Shown here one piece after another: positions 1 to 6,366 of a stretch of DNA of 8,866 bases. This DNA comes from Bacteroidota bacterium (GTDB lineage Bacteria; Bacteroidota; Bacteroidia; Bacteroidales; Prolixibacteraceae), in contig JAMDDG010000443.1 of assembly GCA_023488865.1 (NCBI GenBank), forward strand, positions 1 through 8,866, in the 5' to 3' direction. Position numbers and translations under genes: made by a program. The notes beneath the pieces were generated by a model that made no database searches, was not told the DNA's origin, and saw only the letters and a list, made by a program, of their open reading frames with translations. Numbering within the stretch: position 1 is the first letter of the stretch; every line of letters starts with the position of its first letter.

Positions 1-2
1 TT

Positions 3-188
3 GAAGTAACCGTAGACAAGCTTGGCAAAGTCTCTGCTGTTCGCGGCGGTATTTTGGGTTCTACTTCCAGTGATCCCGACCTGCTTGAAGCTGCTACCAA
101 AGCGGCAAAAGCTGCCCGGTTCAATGTGGATGACAATGCACCGGCCTTCCAGAAGGGGACTATTACGTACCATTTTGTGCTTCAGTAA
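3..188 (+). CDS. TonB-family energy transducer, C-terminal fragment (5' end outside window)
   Basis: Reading in frame 3 gives an open frame entering from the left edge and ending at TAA 186-188, about 61 residues. It has the hallmarks of the Bacteroidota TonB C-terminal fold: a GKV turn near the start, a helix with LLEAATKAAKAARF, and the final strand QKGTITYHFVLQ at the stop. In this family the domain is periplasmic and contacts the TonB box of outer-membrane receptors, passing on energy from ExbB/ExbD. The N-terminal membrane anchor and Pro-rich linker are not in the window, so the full architecture (classical TonB or a receptor-type protein with a TonB-like tail) cannot be told. A spot count of 57% GC at 61-120 makes it clearly richer in GC than the genes that follow. 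No convincing terminator follows it. Confidence 0.8.
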   Translation, partial: EVTVDKLGKVSAVRGGILGSTSSDPDLLEAATKAAKAARFNVDDNAPAFQKGTITYHFVLQ

Positions 189-233
189 GCGCAAGAAAGA
201 GCTAAAATTTCCCAACGCACAATATTTTATCGT

Positions 234-241
234 TACATTTG
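234..241 (+). promoter_or_regulatory. Bacteroidota -7 promoter box (TACATTTG)
   Basis: TACATTTG fits the Bacteroidota consensus TAnnTTTG. No good TTTG -33 box is visible at the usual 19-21 base spacing. Only five bases separate the box from the ATG at 247, so a transcript from here would start at or next to the start codon. The second copy of the same gene has the same arrangement, which raises confidence that the box is real. Confidence 0.5.
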
Positions 242-246
242 CAACA

Positions 247-564
247 ATGAAATCAGTTTTTAAAATATTCCTTCTGACAATTTTATCGTGTTGCTACATC
301 AACACCGTGTTTGAATTTTCAGATACGGAGAAGAAAGCCAATTTTGAAAACGAATCGCATTGCTACATTCACCAGGACAACAGCGACCTAAAAACTCCAA
401 CCGCCAAAACAGTTCAGCTTTTTGACATTGCATTTGCCGTTCCCCATCAATTAAATTTTTTTGCAAAATGCAAAGACAAGATATGCAAATACTCTTATTA
501 CAAATATTTTAAACCACCAGACAGATTATTTCTATTGTATACCTCACTGTTGTTTTATGGTTAA
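247..564 (+). CDS. Small exported/membrane-anchored protein of unknown function, copy 1
   Basis: I do not recognise this 105-residue protein. The ATG at 247 is chosen because homology to the second copy (1592-1906) begins exactly there; the frame is open further upstream but only as a shadow of the TonB gene. A hydrophobic N-terminus (about residues 4-22) carries Cys15-Cys16 in an LSC context, so it could be a signal peptide, an atypical lipobox or a membrane anchor. Residues 24-63 are polar and include HCYIH (His38, Cys39, His42), a possible metal-binding motif. The tail has Cys75 and Cys80 and ends in KYFKPP followed by a hydrophobic stretch. Residues 6-63 match copy 2 at 170 of 174 nucleotides; the tail is related but strongly diverged. 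Copy 2 lies directly before a metal efflux operon, which hints at a role there; this is inference. Real coding is supported by three of the four substitutions being synonymous third-position changes. Confidence 0.65.
   Translation: MKSVFKIFLLTILSCCYINTVFEFSDTEKKANFENESHCYIHQDNSDLKTPTAKTVQLFDIAFAVPHQLNFFAKCKDKICKYSYYKYFKPPDRLFLLYTSLLFYG
262..435 (+). repeat. Direct repeat copy A (174 bp, partner at 1607-1780)
   Basis: Aligned by eye, this stretch differs from 1607-1780 at only four positions: ACA/TCA, GAT/GAC, TCG/TCA and CAG/CAA. The high identity starts at codon 6 of the small protein and stops abruptly after codon 63. The two copies are in the same orientation, 1345 bases apart, and flank the cytochrome gene. 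Confidence 0.9.
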
Positions 565-578
565 CTTTCTTTAAAGTT
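563..578 (+). terminator. Weak hairpin after small gene copy 1
   Basis: AACTTT, a four-base loop CTTT, then AAAGTT form a six-pair, mostly A:T stem that overlaps the TAA stop of the small gene. Only TTC follows, not a long U-tract, so it is a weak terminator candidate at best. Confidence 0.2.
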
Positions 579-660
579 TCGAGTATCGGACATTTTGATG
601 TTTGTTATTTTGAACTTCAAAAAAAATTATTAAGTTAAATCAATAAAAAAAAACAGTAAG

Positions 661-1458
661 ATGAAAAAATATTATTTGTTCTTGGTAGGTATCATTATGA
701 TTGCCTTTTCAACTCTTTTATTAGATGGATGTAAAAAGGATGCTATTACACCCGCTGGTAATTTGACTTTAAAGATTGACACTTCGCTGGATGCCGGGGG
801 CGATATCAAGGCAACCTCTTTTACCAAAGGTGTAATGAAAAATTATACCGGTACAATTGTTAGCACTGGAACGGTGACGAGTGGTAACCTCGTTTTTAAT
901 TTATCAGGAATTAGTGCCGGCGATTACTTTATTGTTGTTAATGATCTCCTCAATGATCAGGTTCCTACCCGCATTGCTGATGCGTCTAAAACCTATATCC
1001 AAACAGTTGGACAAAAGTTCCGTGACGCTCGCATTATCCTGGGTTCAGAGACCCTATACCGCATAAAAACGTACTCTCAAGGCCAAGGCGAACATCCTGT
1101 GCGCAAGTATTCCGATGGTTCAAATTTACCTAACAATGCGTGGGTGATTCTTTCATACAAGGCTACTCCGACTGTTTTAGAGATACGAACGATGGAAGAT
1201 AATCGTCTTCTCTTTGCTCCCACGGCAACCAACCAGGGTCCACACAAGTTTGTCGATTGGATAATGGGTGGGGCAAATCATGGTAAAGGACCTGCCGGAA
1301 ACTTGGCTGCTACAACTGCACAATGCGGCACATGTCATACGAATTTCAACACAAAACCAGCTTCCTGGTCACAGATTACTGCGACCAATGGTAATTGCTA
1401 TAAATGCCATTACAGCATCGCTGGAGATCCGGAAGGATTTTTGGATCCGACGAAGTAA
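661..1458 (+). CDS. Diheme c-type cytochrome lipoprotein
   Basis: This 265-residue protein starts with a lipoprotein signal (MKK, a hydrophobic core about residues 4-20, lipobox-like LLDGC with Cys24), so it is probably anchored to a membrane and exposed to the periplasm or surface. Residues about 34-190 are Gly/Thr/Val-rich alternating strands including a GDYFIVV turn; a beta-sandwich of Ig or transthyretin type is my inference. The C-terminal part carries two heme c attachment motifs, CGTCH (222-226) and CYKCH (246-250). His195 and His207 just before them could be distal ligands. The family role is electron transfer; the partner is not visible here. The gene is bracketed by the two small-protein copies and ends 17 bases before a strong terminator, so it is probably monocistronic or ends a unit. 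The start has an A-rich upstream region (a run of nine A) and no obvious Shine-Dalgarno site. I cannot name a specific family. Confidence 0.85.
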   Translation: MKKYYLFLVGIIMIAFSTLLLDGCKKDAITPAGNLTLKIDTSLDAGGDIKATSFTKGVMKNYTGTIVSTGTVTSGNLVFNLSGISAGDYFIVVNDLLNDQVPTRIADASKTYIQTVGQKFRDARIILGSETLYRIKTYSQGQGEHPVRKYSDGSNLPNNAWVILSYKATPTVLEIRTMEDNRLLFAPTATNQGPHKFVDWIMGGANHGKGPAGNLAATTAQCGTCHTNFNTKPASWSQITATNGNCYKCHYSIAGDPEGFLDPTK

Positions 1459-1475
1459 TGTGTTTTACCAGATAA

Positions 1476-1507
1476 GAGAGTTGCCTGAAGAAATTCGGGC
1501 AACTTTT
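1476..1507 (+). terminator. Rho-independent terminator after the cytochrome gene
   Basis: AGTTGCCTGAA, loop GAAA, then TTCGGGCAACT form an 11-pair stem (1479-1489 with 1494-1504, one T:G wobble) closed by a GNRA-type tetraloop. The base can extend by weak or wobble pairs, and TTTT follows (1504-1507). It begins 17 bases after the TAA of the cytochrome gene and insulates the small gene and efflux operon downstream from cytochrome transcription. Confidence 0.8.
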
Positions 1508-1514
1508 ATCTTTG
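1507..1514 (+). promoter_or_regulatory. Candidate distal -7 box (TATCTTTG) before small gene copy 2
   Basis: TATCTTTG is a full match to TAnnTTTG and is followed by CA, as at the other strong candidates here. It begins in the T-tail of the terminator. A TTG at 1481-1483 is a little too far upstream (23 bases) to be an ideal -33 box. A transcript from here would have a leader of about 70 bases before the ATG at 1592. Confidence 0.4.
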
Positions 1515-1577
1515 CATCGTGTTGTTTAACCTTAATCAGAACCCTTTCTAAGCGACAAAGATCTATTGCAATTTTAA

Positions 1578-1585
1578 TATCTTTG
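1578..1585 (+). promoter_or_regulatory. Candidate proximal -7 box (TATCTTTG) for small gene copy 2 / efflux operon
   Basis: A full match to the Bacteroidota -7 consensus, ending six bases before the ATG at 1592. The spacing mirrors that before copy 1 (box 234-241, ATG 247). No clear -33 TTTG is seen. If used, it would produce a leaderless or nearly leaderless mRNA that could run into the pump genes. Confidence 0.5.
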
Positions 1586-1591
1586 CAAATA

Positions 1592-1906
1592 ATGAAAAAG
1601 TTTTTAAAAATATTCCTTCTGTCAATTTTATCGTGTTGCTACATCAACACCGTGTTTGAATTTTCAGACACGGAGAAGAAAGCCAATTTTGAAAACGAAT
1701 CACATTGCTACATTCACCAAGACAACAGCGACCTAAAAACTCCAACCGCCAAAACAGTTCAGCTTTTTGACATTGCATTTCATTTACAACATTCGCTAAC
1801 AATTTCTGCGAACTCCGTAGACAAGGACAATAATTTATTCCACGACAAATATTTTTTATCCCCACCGAAAAAGCAATTTCTGCTTTTTTCCTCTCTGCTA
1901 ATTTAA
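1592..1906 (+). CDS. Small exported/membrane-anchored protein of unknown function, copy 2, leading the efflux operon
   Basis: A 104-residue paralogue of the protein at 247-564. The start is fixed by the alignment of the two copies from Met1; the open frame further upstream is a shadow of the cytochrome gene. Residues 6-63 are identical to copy 1 apart from Thr11/Ser. They include the hydrophobic N-terminus with Cys15-Cys16 and the HCYIH motif (His38, Cys39, His42). The tail is diverged: it keeps His67, Asp77-Lys78, KYF, a PP pair and a final FLL...SLL hydrophobic stretch, but lacks the two extra cysteines of copy 1. It lies 107 bases before the RND pump with no convincing terminator between, so co-transcription is likely. 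A role as a small envelope accessory or metal-sensing protein of the efflux system is inference. No known family recognised. Confidence 0.68.
   Translation: MKKFLKIFLLSILSCCYINTVFEFSDTEKKANFENESHCYIHQDNSDLKTPTAKTVQLFDIAFHLQHSLTISANSVDKDNNLFHDKYFLSPPKKQFLLFSSLLI
1607..1780 (+). repeat. Direct repeat copy B (partner of 262-435)
   Basis: Second copy of the near-identical 174-base segment (four mismatches). After 1780 the two sequences stay alignable only as protein, with one single-residue gap. Faint similarity resumes just past the stops, where both copies have TTAACTTT followed by GTTTC. Confidence 0.9.
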
Positions 1907-2013
1907 ACGATTAACTTTTTTGTTTCACTGCTTGACAAAGTTGATCGGTATCTATTTTTTATTTCCAATAAAAATAAAGGATAAACTAATTATTCATTTT
2001 TATATCACTTTAT

Positions 2014-5000
2014 ATGATTGATAAACTCATAGGCTTTTCTATCAGAAATAAAGCCATTGTTATATTCTTTGTATTGGCCTTAATTGGCTGGGGAGTTTAC
2101 TCCTTATCAAAGCTGCCTATTGATGCATTGCCTGATATTACTAATAACCAGGTGCAGGTACATGCCATTGCTCCGGCCTTATCGGCTCAGGATGTTGAGC
2201 AGATGATTACTTCCCCATTGGAAATAACAATGGCTAACATTCCTGGCATTCTTGAAATAAGGTCAATATCCCGTTTCGGCCTGTCGGTAATTACCATTGT
2301 TTTCAGGGAAGATGTTGATATTTATCTTGCCAGGGAACTGGTATTTCAAAAAATACAGGAAGCTCAGGATTTGATCCCACAAGGCGTGGCGAAAATTAAT
2401 ATGTCACCTATTGCAACAGGGCTGGGCGAAATTTATAAATATGTTTTACAAACACAGCCTGGCCATGAGAAGTATTCTCTTGATGAATTAAGGACCATAC
2501 AGGACTGGGTAGTAAAAAGGCAATTGGAAGGTACGCCGGGCGTTGCTGAGATCAATAGCTTTGGTGGATTTATTAAACAGTATGAAGTGGCCGTTGATCC
2601 TGAAAAACTTCGTGGCCAGAATATAACCATCAAAGAGATTTTCGATGCTTTACAGCAGAATAATCAAAATACGGGTGGCGCATATATTGAAAAATTGCAA
2701 AACGCTTATTTCATAAGAGGCGTAGGATTAGCGAAAACATTGAAGGATGTTGGAAAAATTGTTATAAAAAATAACAATGGCATTCCGGTTCTTATTCGGG
2801 ATGTGGCTAAGGTGCAATTTGGACATTCAATAAGATACGGTGCTATGACGGTATCAGGAACGGGCGAGGCCGTGGGCGGGATAATATTGATGTTAAAAGG
2901 TTCAAACACTTTACAAGTGATCAATGAGGTAAAACTCAGGATATCTGCCATTCAAAAAGCACTTCCAAAGGGTATTATTATTACACAGTTTATTGACCGG
3001 AGTAATTTAATCAGCCGGACTATTCACACGGTAAGCCGTAACCTGATTGAAGGAGGATTGATTGTTATATTTATACTTATTTTATTCTTAGGAAATCTTA
3101 GGGCGGGTATTGTAGTGGCATCAGTTATCCCTCTTTCTATGTTGTTCGCTCTGGGAATGATGAACCTCTTTGGTGTTTCTGCAAACCTTATGAGTTTAGG
3201 AGCTATTGATTTTGGGTTGATCGTGGATGGAGCAGTTATTATTGTAGAAAGCATTGTGTATGCTGTTCATCACAATTCAAGGCTCGCTAACCTTACAAAA
3301 TTATCACAAACCCAAATGGATGAACAGGTGTTTCAATCTTCTGTGCGTATTCGTAAATCTGCTGCTTTTGGAGAAATCATTATTTTAATCGTGTACATAC
3401 CTATTCTCACCTTAGTGGGTGTGGCAGGAAAAATGTTCCACCCAATGGCACAAACAGTAAGCTTTGCTATTGTGGGTGCTTTAATTCTTTCACTTACTTA
3501 TGTACCTATGATGTCGGCAGTGTTGCTAAGTAAAAATATTTCTTTCAAAAGAAATATTGGGGATAGGATAATGGGCTTTTTACATTGTATTTACCACCCT
3601 GTTATTTTATTTGCCCTGCGAAAAAAACTGTTGATTGTAGTTACATCCCTTGTATTATTAGTAGTCAGTTATTTAATTTTCAACGGGCTGGGTGGCGAAT
3701 TTATCCCCACCCTTTCAGAAGGTGATTTTGCTGTGGAAACACGATTACCGCCAGGCAGTTCCTTGTCACAAACCATCCAAACAACCATTAATGCCGGAAA
3801 TATTTTAAAGAAAGATTTCCCTGAAGTTAAACAAGTTGTTTCCAGTATTGGTGTCGCCAGTATCCCAACCGACCCTGATCCGATTGAGACTGGCATGATG
3901 ACGATTATACTAAAAGATAAAACTGAATGGACAAGCGCTGATAACCAGGTGGAGCTTACTGACAAAATGAAAGAAGCTTTATCCATAATTCCCGGTGTAG
4001 ATTGGGAATTTTCACAACCCATACAATTACGTTTTAATGAGTTGCTAAGTGGCTCCCGGCAGGATATAACGGTTAAAATTTATGGGGAGGATTTAGATGT
4101 GCTTACCCAACTTGGAACACAGGCCGCTGCAATTATAAGTAAAGTGAATGGCGCACAGGATGTTTTAGCCGAAAGAACAAACGGGTTGCCTGAAATAACG
4201 GTAGTGTATAACCGCGATAAAATTGCCCAATTCGGATTGACTATTGCAGATGTCAATAAAATATTGGAAGCCGCTTTTGCCGGAGCGAAAGCTGGGATTG
4301 TTTATGAAGGAGACCGGCAATTTGATTTGGTAATACGGTTTGATAAACAACACCGAAAAGATTTGTTTAATGTTCAAAATTTATTTGTCTCTCTCCCAAA
4401 TGGCAACCAAATTCCTTTAAGTGAAGTTGCCGTTGTAAAATTTGAAGAAGGACCTTCTTCGATATCAAGGGATAATACCAAACGGAGGATTGCCATTGGC
4501 TTGAATGTCCGCAATCGTGATATTCAAAGTGTGGTCAATGATATTCAAAGCCAGTTAGCCACTCAGTTAAAGTTACCACCTGGTTATCTTGTTACTTTTG
4601 GAGGTCAGTTTCAGAATTTGATTGATGCGAAGCAACGTTTAATGATTGCCGTTCCGTTGGCTTTAGCACTGATATTTATGTTATTGTTTTTTACGTTTGG
4701 CTCTCTTAAAGAATCGTTTTTAATTCTTACCGCAATTCCTTTTGCAGCTATAGGTGGTGTGTTTGCCCTATTGATTCGGGGAATGCCTTTCAGTATATCA
4801 GCAGGTGTGGGCTTTATTGCCCTTTTCGGAGTGGCGGTGTTGAATGGAATTGTATTGATCAGCTTTTTAAATCAATTAAAAAAAGAGGGGAGAACTAATA
4901 TTAACCGCCGCATTCTGGAAGGGGTTAATGTAAGGCTTCGTCCTGTGATAATGACAGCGTCCGTTGCCTCGTTTGGCTTTTTACCAATGGCAATTTCTAC

Positions 5001-6354
5001 GTCTGCCGGCGCTGAAGTGCAGCGGCCTTTGGCAACGGTTGTTATAGGAGGTTTAATTACATCTACCATACTTACACTAATAGTATTGCCTGTATTGTAT
5101 TATATTTTTATGTCAAAAAAGAAAACTAAAAAAATGAAAAGCTTGCCAAATTCCGTTGGAATTATATTGTTCCTCATTGCTACAATCATACCGTCAATTG
5201 GTATGGGACAAGTGTCTGTTGCCCAACAATCGTTAAAATTAACTATAGATGAAGCAGTCAGCTATGCAATAAAAAACAATCAAGCTGTTAAAAGTGCAGA
5301 GTATGGCGTTCAGCAACAAAGGGCTTTGAGAAAAACAAATGTTGATCTCAATAAAACAGGCTTTCAATATATTTTTGATAACACTAGTCCAAATGGAAAT
5401 AAAAGCGTTGGAGTTCAGCAATCCTTTAATTTGCCGATAGTATATAACCGACAAGGCAAGCTCTTAAATGAACAGCTTGTTTTAAGTGAAAGATCTTTGA
5501 CCATATCAAAGGCAGACCTGATAAGAAATTTAAAGACAGCGTATTACCAGCTTGTTTATGGGAAGGCTTATTTGCAAGTGCTTTTCAACCAGGATAGTGT
5601 CTATAATGATTTTACCAACGCAGCAAATTCAAGATATACGAACGGAGAAACAGGCTACCTGGAAAAAGTAACTGCTGATGCTACCTATCAGCAAATTGTC
5701 TTATTAAGAAAACAAGCCCAGGCAGATATGATTATCTATGAACGGGAATTGCAAAAATGGCTTTATACCACTACACCTGTTGAACCTGCAATTAATCAGT
5801 TAGAGAAGTTGCCACTTCCAATTTTATTGCATACTGAAACAGTATCCAAAAACCCAATCCTGAATTATTATCAACAAAACATAAATGTAGCTGCCGCCAA
5901 TTTTGCGGTAACTAAAAGCAGGGAATTGCCCGATCTCGCAATTGGGCTTTCTAAGTATATTGGTATAAGATATTATGGCTATAGTGTTGGAGTGAATATT
6001 CCTTTATGGACCCGAACTTACCGGGGCAGAAATGAAGCAGCTAAGATGGCTGTAAAAATTGCCGAAGCTAATTATGCCAATGTTATAGAAAATACGGAAG
6101 CTGCTTACAATCAGCAATTACAGCAATATCAAAAATGGAATGAACAATTAAATTACTATGAAAGTGCAGGCTTAAAACAATCGGATGAAATAATAAAGAA
6201 CGCGGGAGTAAATTATAGATCAGGCAACACCAGCTATATAGAATATATACAAAATCTTACCCAGGCATTCGATATAAAATTGCAATATCTGAATGCAGTT
6301 AATCAATATAACCAGAGCATCATTAATATTAATTACCTGTTAGGGAACAAATAA
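2014..6354 (+). CDS. CzcA-type heavy-metal RND efflux pump fused to a TolC/CzcC-like outer membrane factor
   Basis: This 1446-residue protein joins two usual efflux partners; CusA/CzcA alone is about 1040-1070 residues. Residues 1-1033 are an HME-RND proton antiporter. TM1 is at about 10-32, a periplasmic porter loop follows, then TM2-6 (343-505), TM7 (537-556), a second porter loop and TM8-12 (877-1032). TM4 carries the proton-relay signature DFGLIVDGA...VES with Asp399, Asp405 and Glu412, typical of CzcA-like divalent-cation pumps; CusA has MVDA instead. The second porter loop has RFNELLSG, as in CzcA, without the CusA copper methionine. After a basic linker (1034-1040), Met1041 begins a signal-peptide-like segment (hydrophobic 1048-1062, possible cleavage near Gly1065). 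The rest is an outer membrane efflux domain of about 380 residues with long Ala/Gln-rich helices. Zn/Co/Cd/Ni export is likely; the exact metal is not decided. Separate symbols (czcA, czcC) would not fit the fusion. Confidence 0.93.
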   Translation: MIDKLIGFSIRNKAIVIFFVLALIGWGVYSLSKLPIDALPDITNNQVQVHAIAPALSAQDVEQMITSPLEITMANIPGILEIRSISRFGLSVITIVFREDVDIYLARELVFQKIQEAQDLIPQGVAKINMSPIATGLGEIYKYVLQTQPGHEKYSLDELRTIQDWVVKRQLEGTPGVAEINSFGGFIKQYEVAVDPEKLRGQNITIKEIFDALQQNNQNTGGAYIEKLQNAYFIRGVGLAKTLKDVGKIVIKNNNGIPVLIRDVAKVQFGHSIRYGAMTVSGTGEAVGGIILMLKGSNTLQVINEVKLRISAIQKALPKGIIITQFIDRSNLISRTIHTVSRNLIEGGLIVIFILILFLGNLRAGIVVASVIPLSMLFALGMMNLFGVSANLMSLGAIDFGLIVDGAVIIVESIVYAVHHNSRLANLTKLSQTQMDEQVFQSSVRIRKSAAFGEIIILIVYIPILTLVGVAGKMFHPMAQTVSFAIVGALILSLTYVPMMSAVLLSKNISFKRNIGDRIMGFLHCIYHPVILFALRKKLLIVVTSLVLLVVSYLIFNGLGGEFIPTLSEGDFAVETRLPPGSSLSQTIQTTINAGNILKKDFPEVKQVVSSIGVASIPTDPDPIETGMMTIILKDKTEWTSADNQVELTDKMKEALSIIPGVDWEFSQPIQLRFNELLSGSRQDITVKIYGEDLDVLTQLGTQAAAIISKVNGAQDVLAERTNGLPEITVVYNRDKIAQFGLTIADVNKILEAAFAGAKAGIVYEGDRQFDLVIRFDKQHRKDLFNVQNLFVSLPNGNQIPLSEVAVVKFEEGPSSISRDNTKRRIAIGLNVRNRDIQSVVNDIQSQLATQLKLPPGYLVTFGGQFQNLIDAKQRLMIAVPLALALIFMLLFFTFGSLKESFLILTAIPFAAIGGVFALLIRGMPFSISAGVGFIALFGVAVLNGIVLISFLNQLKKEGRTNINRRILEGVNVRLRPVIMTASVASFGFLPMAISTSAGAEVQRPLATVVIGGLITSTILTLIVLPVLYYIFMSKKKTKKMKSLPNSVGIILFLIATIIPSIGMGQVSVAQQSLKLTIDEAVSYAIKNNQAVKSAEYGVQQQRALRKTNVDLNKTGFQYIFDNTSPNGNKSVGVQQSFNLPIVYNRQGKLLNEQLVLSERSLTISKADLIRNLKTAYYQLVYGKAYLQVLFNQDSVYNDFTNAANSRYTNGETGYLEKVTADATYQQIVLLRKQAQADMIIYERELQKWLYTTTPVEPAINQLEKLPLPILLHTETVSKNPILNYYQQNINVAAANFAVTKSRELPDLAIGLSKYIGIRYYGYSVGVNIPLWTRTYRGRNEAAKMAVKIAEANYANVIENTEAAYNQQLQQYQKWNEQLNYYESAGLKQSDEIIKNAGVNYRSGNTSYIEYIQNLTQAFDIKLQYLNAVNQYNQSIININYLLGNK
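5115..5129 (+). other. Slippery heptamer and -1-frame stop at the pump/channel junction
   Basis: In the pump frame, the bases after TC of codon 1034 read A AAA AAG (5115-5121), the classic tandem -1 slippage heptamer used in bacterial dnaX genes. A -1 shift there gives GAA AAC and then TAA at 5127-5129, ending the RND part at about 1038 residues, its normal length. The motif and stop are directly visible. I see no checked stem-loop or upstream Shine-Dalgarno stimulator, so function is only a possibility. Confidence 0.35.
5134..6354 (+). other. Outer membrane factor module with a possible internal translation start
   Basis: The in-frame ATG at 5134 (Met1041 of the fusion) follows a run of A bases, like genuine starts in this window. 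It opens a 406-residue segment that looks like a complete outer membrane efflux protein: Met-Lys, an 11-15 residue hydrophobic core, a small-residue cleavage-like site, then the repeated helical and strand pattern of TolC/CzcC proteins. The free protein could be made by internal initiation, or released from the fusion by signal peptidase. Either is inference; the module itself is clear. Confidence 0.45.
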
Positions 6355-6366
6355 AAACATAAAAAG

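Noticed and set aside
22..246. Upstream in-frame extension of small gene copy 1 that would give a 180-residue protein
   Set aside because: It overlaps the TonB-family coding sequence in another frame and has no counterpart upstream of copy 2; homology between the copies starts at the ATG at 247.
604..612. TTATTTTG as a promoter for the cytochrome gene
   Set aside because: It has T instead of the conserved A at the second position and no -33 partner; in such AT-rich spacer DNA it is not distinguishable from chance.
881..1066. Short open frame inside the cytochrome gene, + strand
   Set aside because: It lies in another frame of a well supported lipoprotein gene and shows no recognisable features.
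1268..1591. Upstream in-frame extension of small gene copy 2
   Set aside because: It is a shadow of the cytochrome gene and runs through the terminator hairpin; the copy alignment fixes the start at 1592.
1868..1889. AAAAAGCA / TGCTTTTT inverted repeat as a terminator
   Set aside because: It lies inside the coding end of small gene copy 2, encodes its KKQFLLF segment, and is A:T-rich, so chance pairing in AT-rich coding DNA is likely.
1932..1955. TTGACA followed by TATCTATT before the pump as a sigma70-like promoter
   Set aside because: The spacing is poor (about 11 bases between the boxes), the -7 box lacks the TTTG ending, and Bacteroidota do not use the E. coli consensus.
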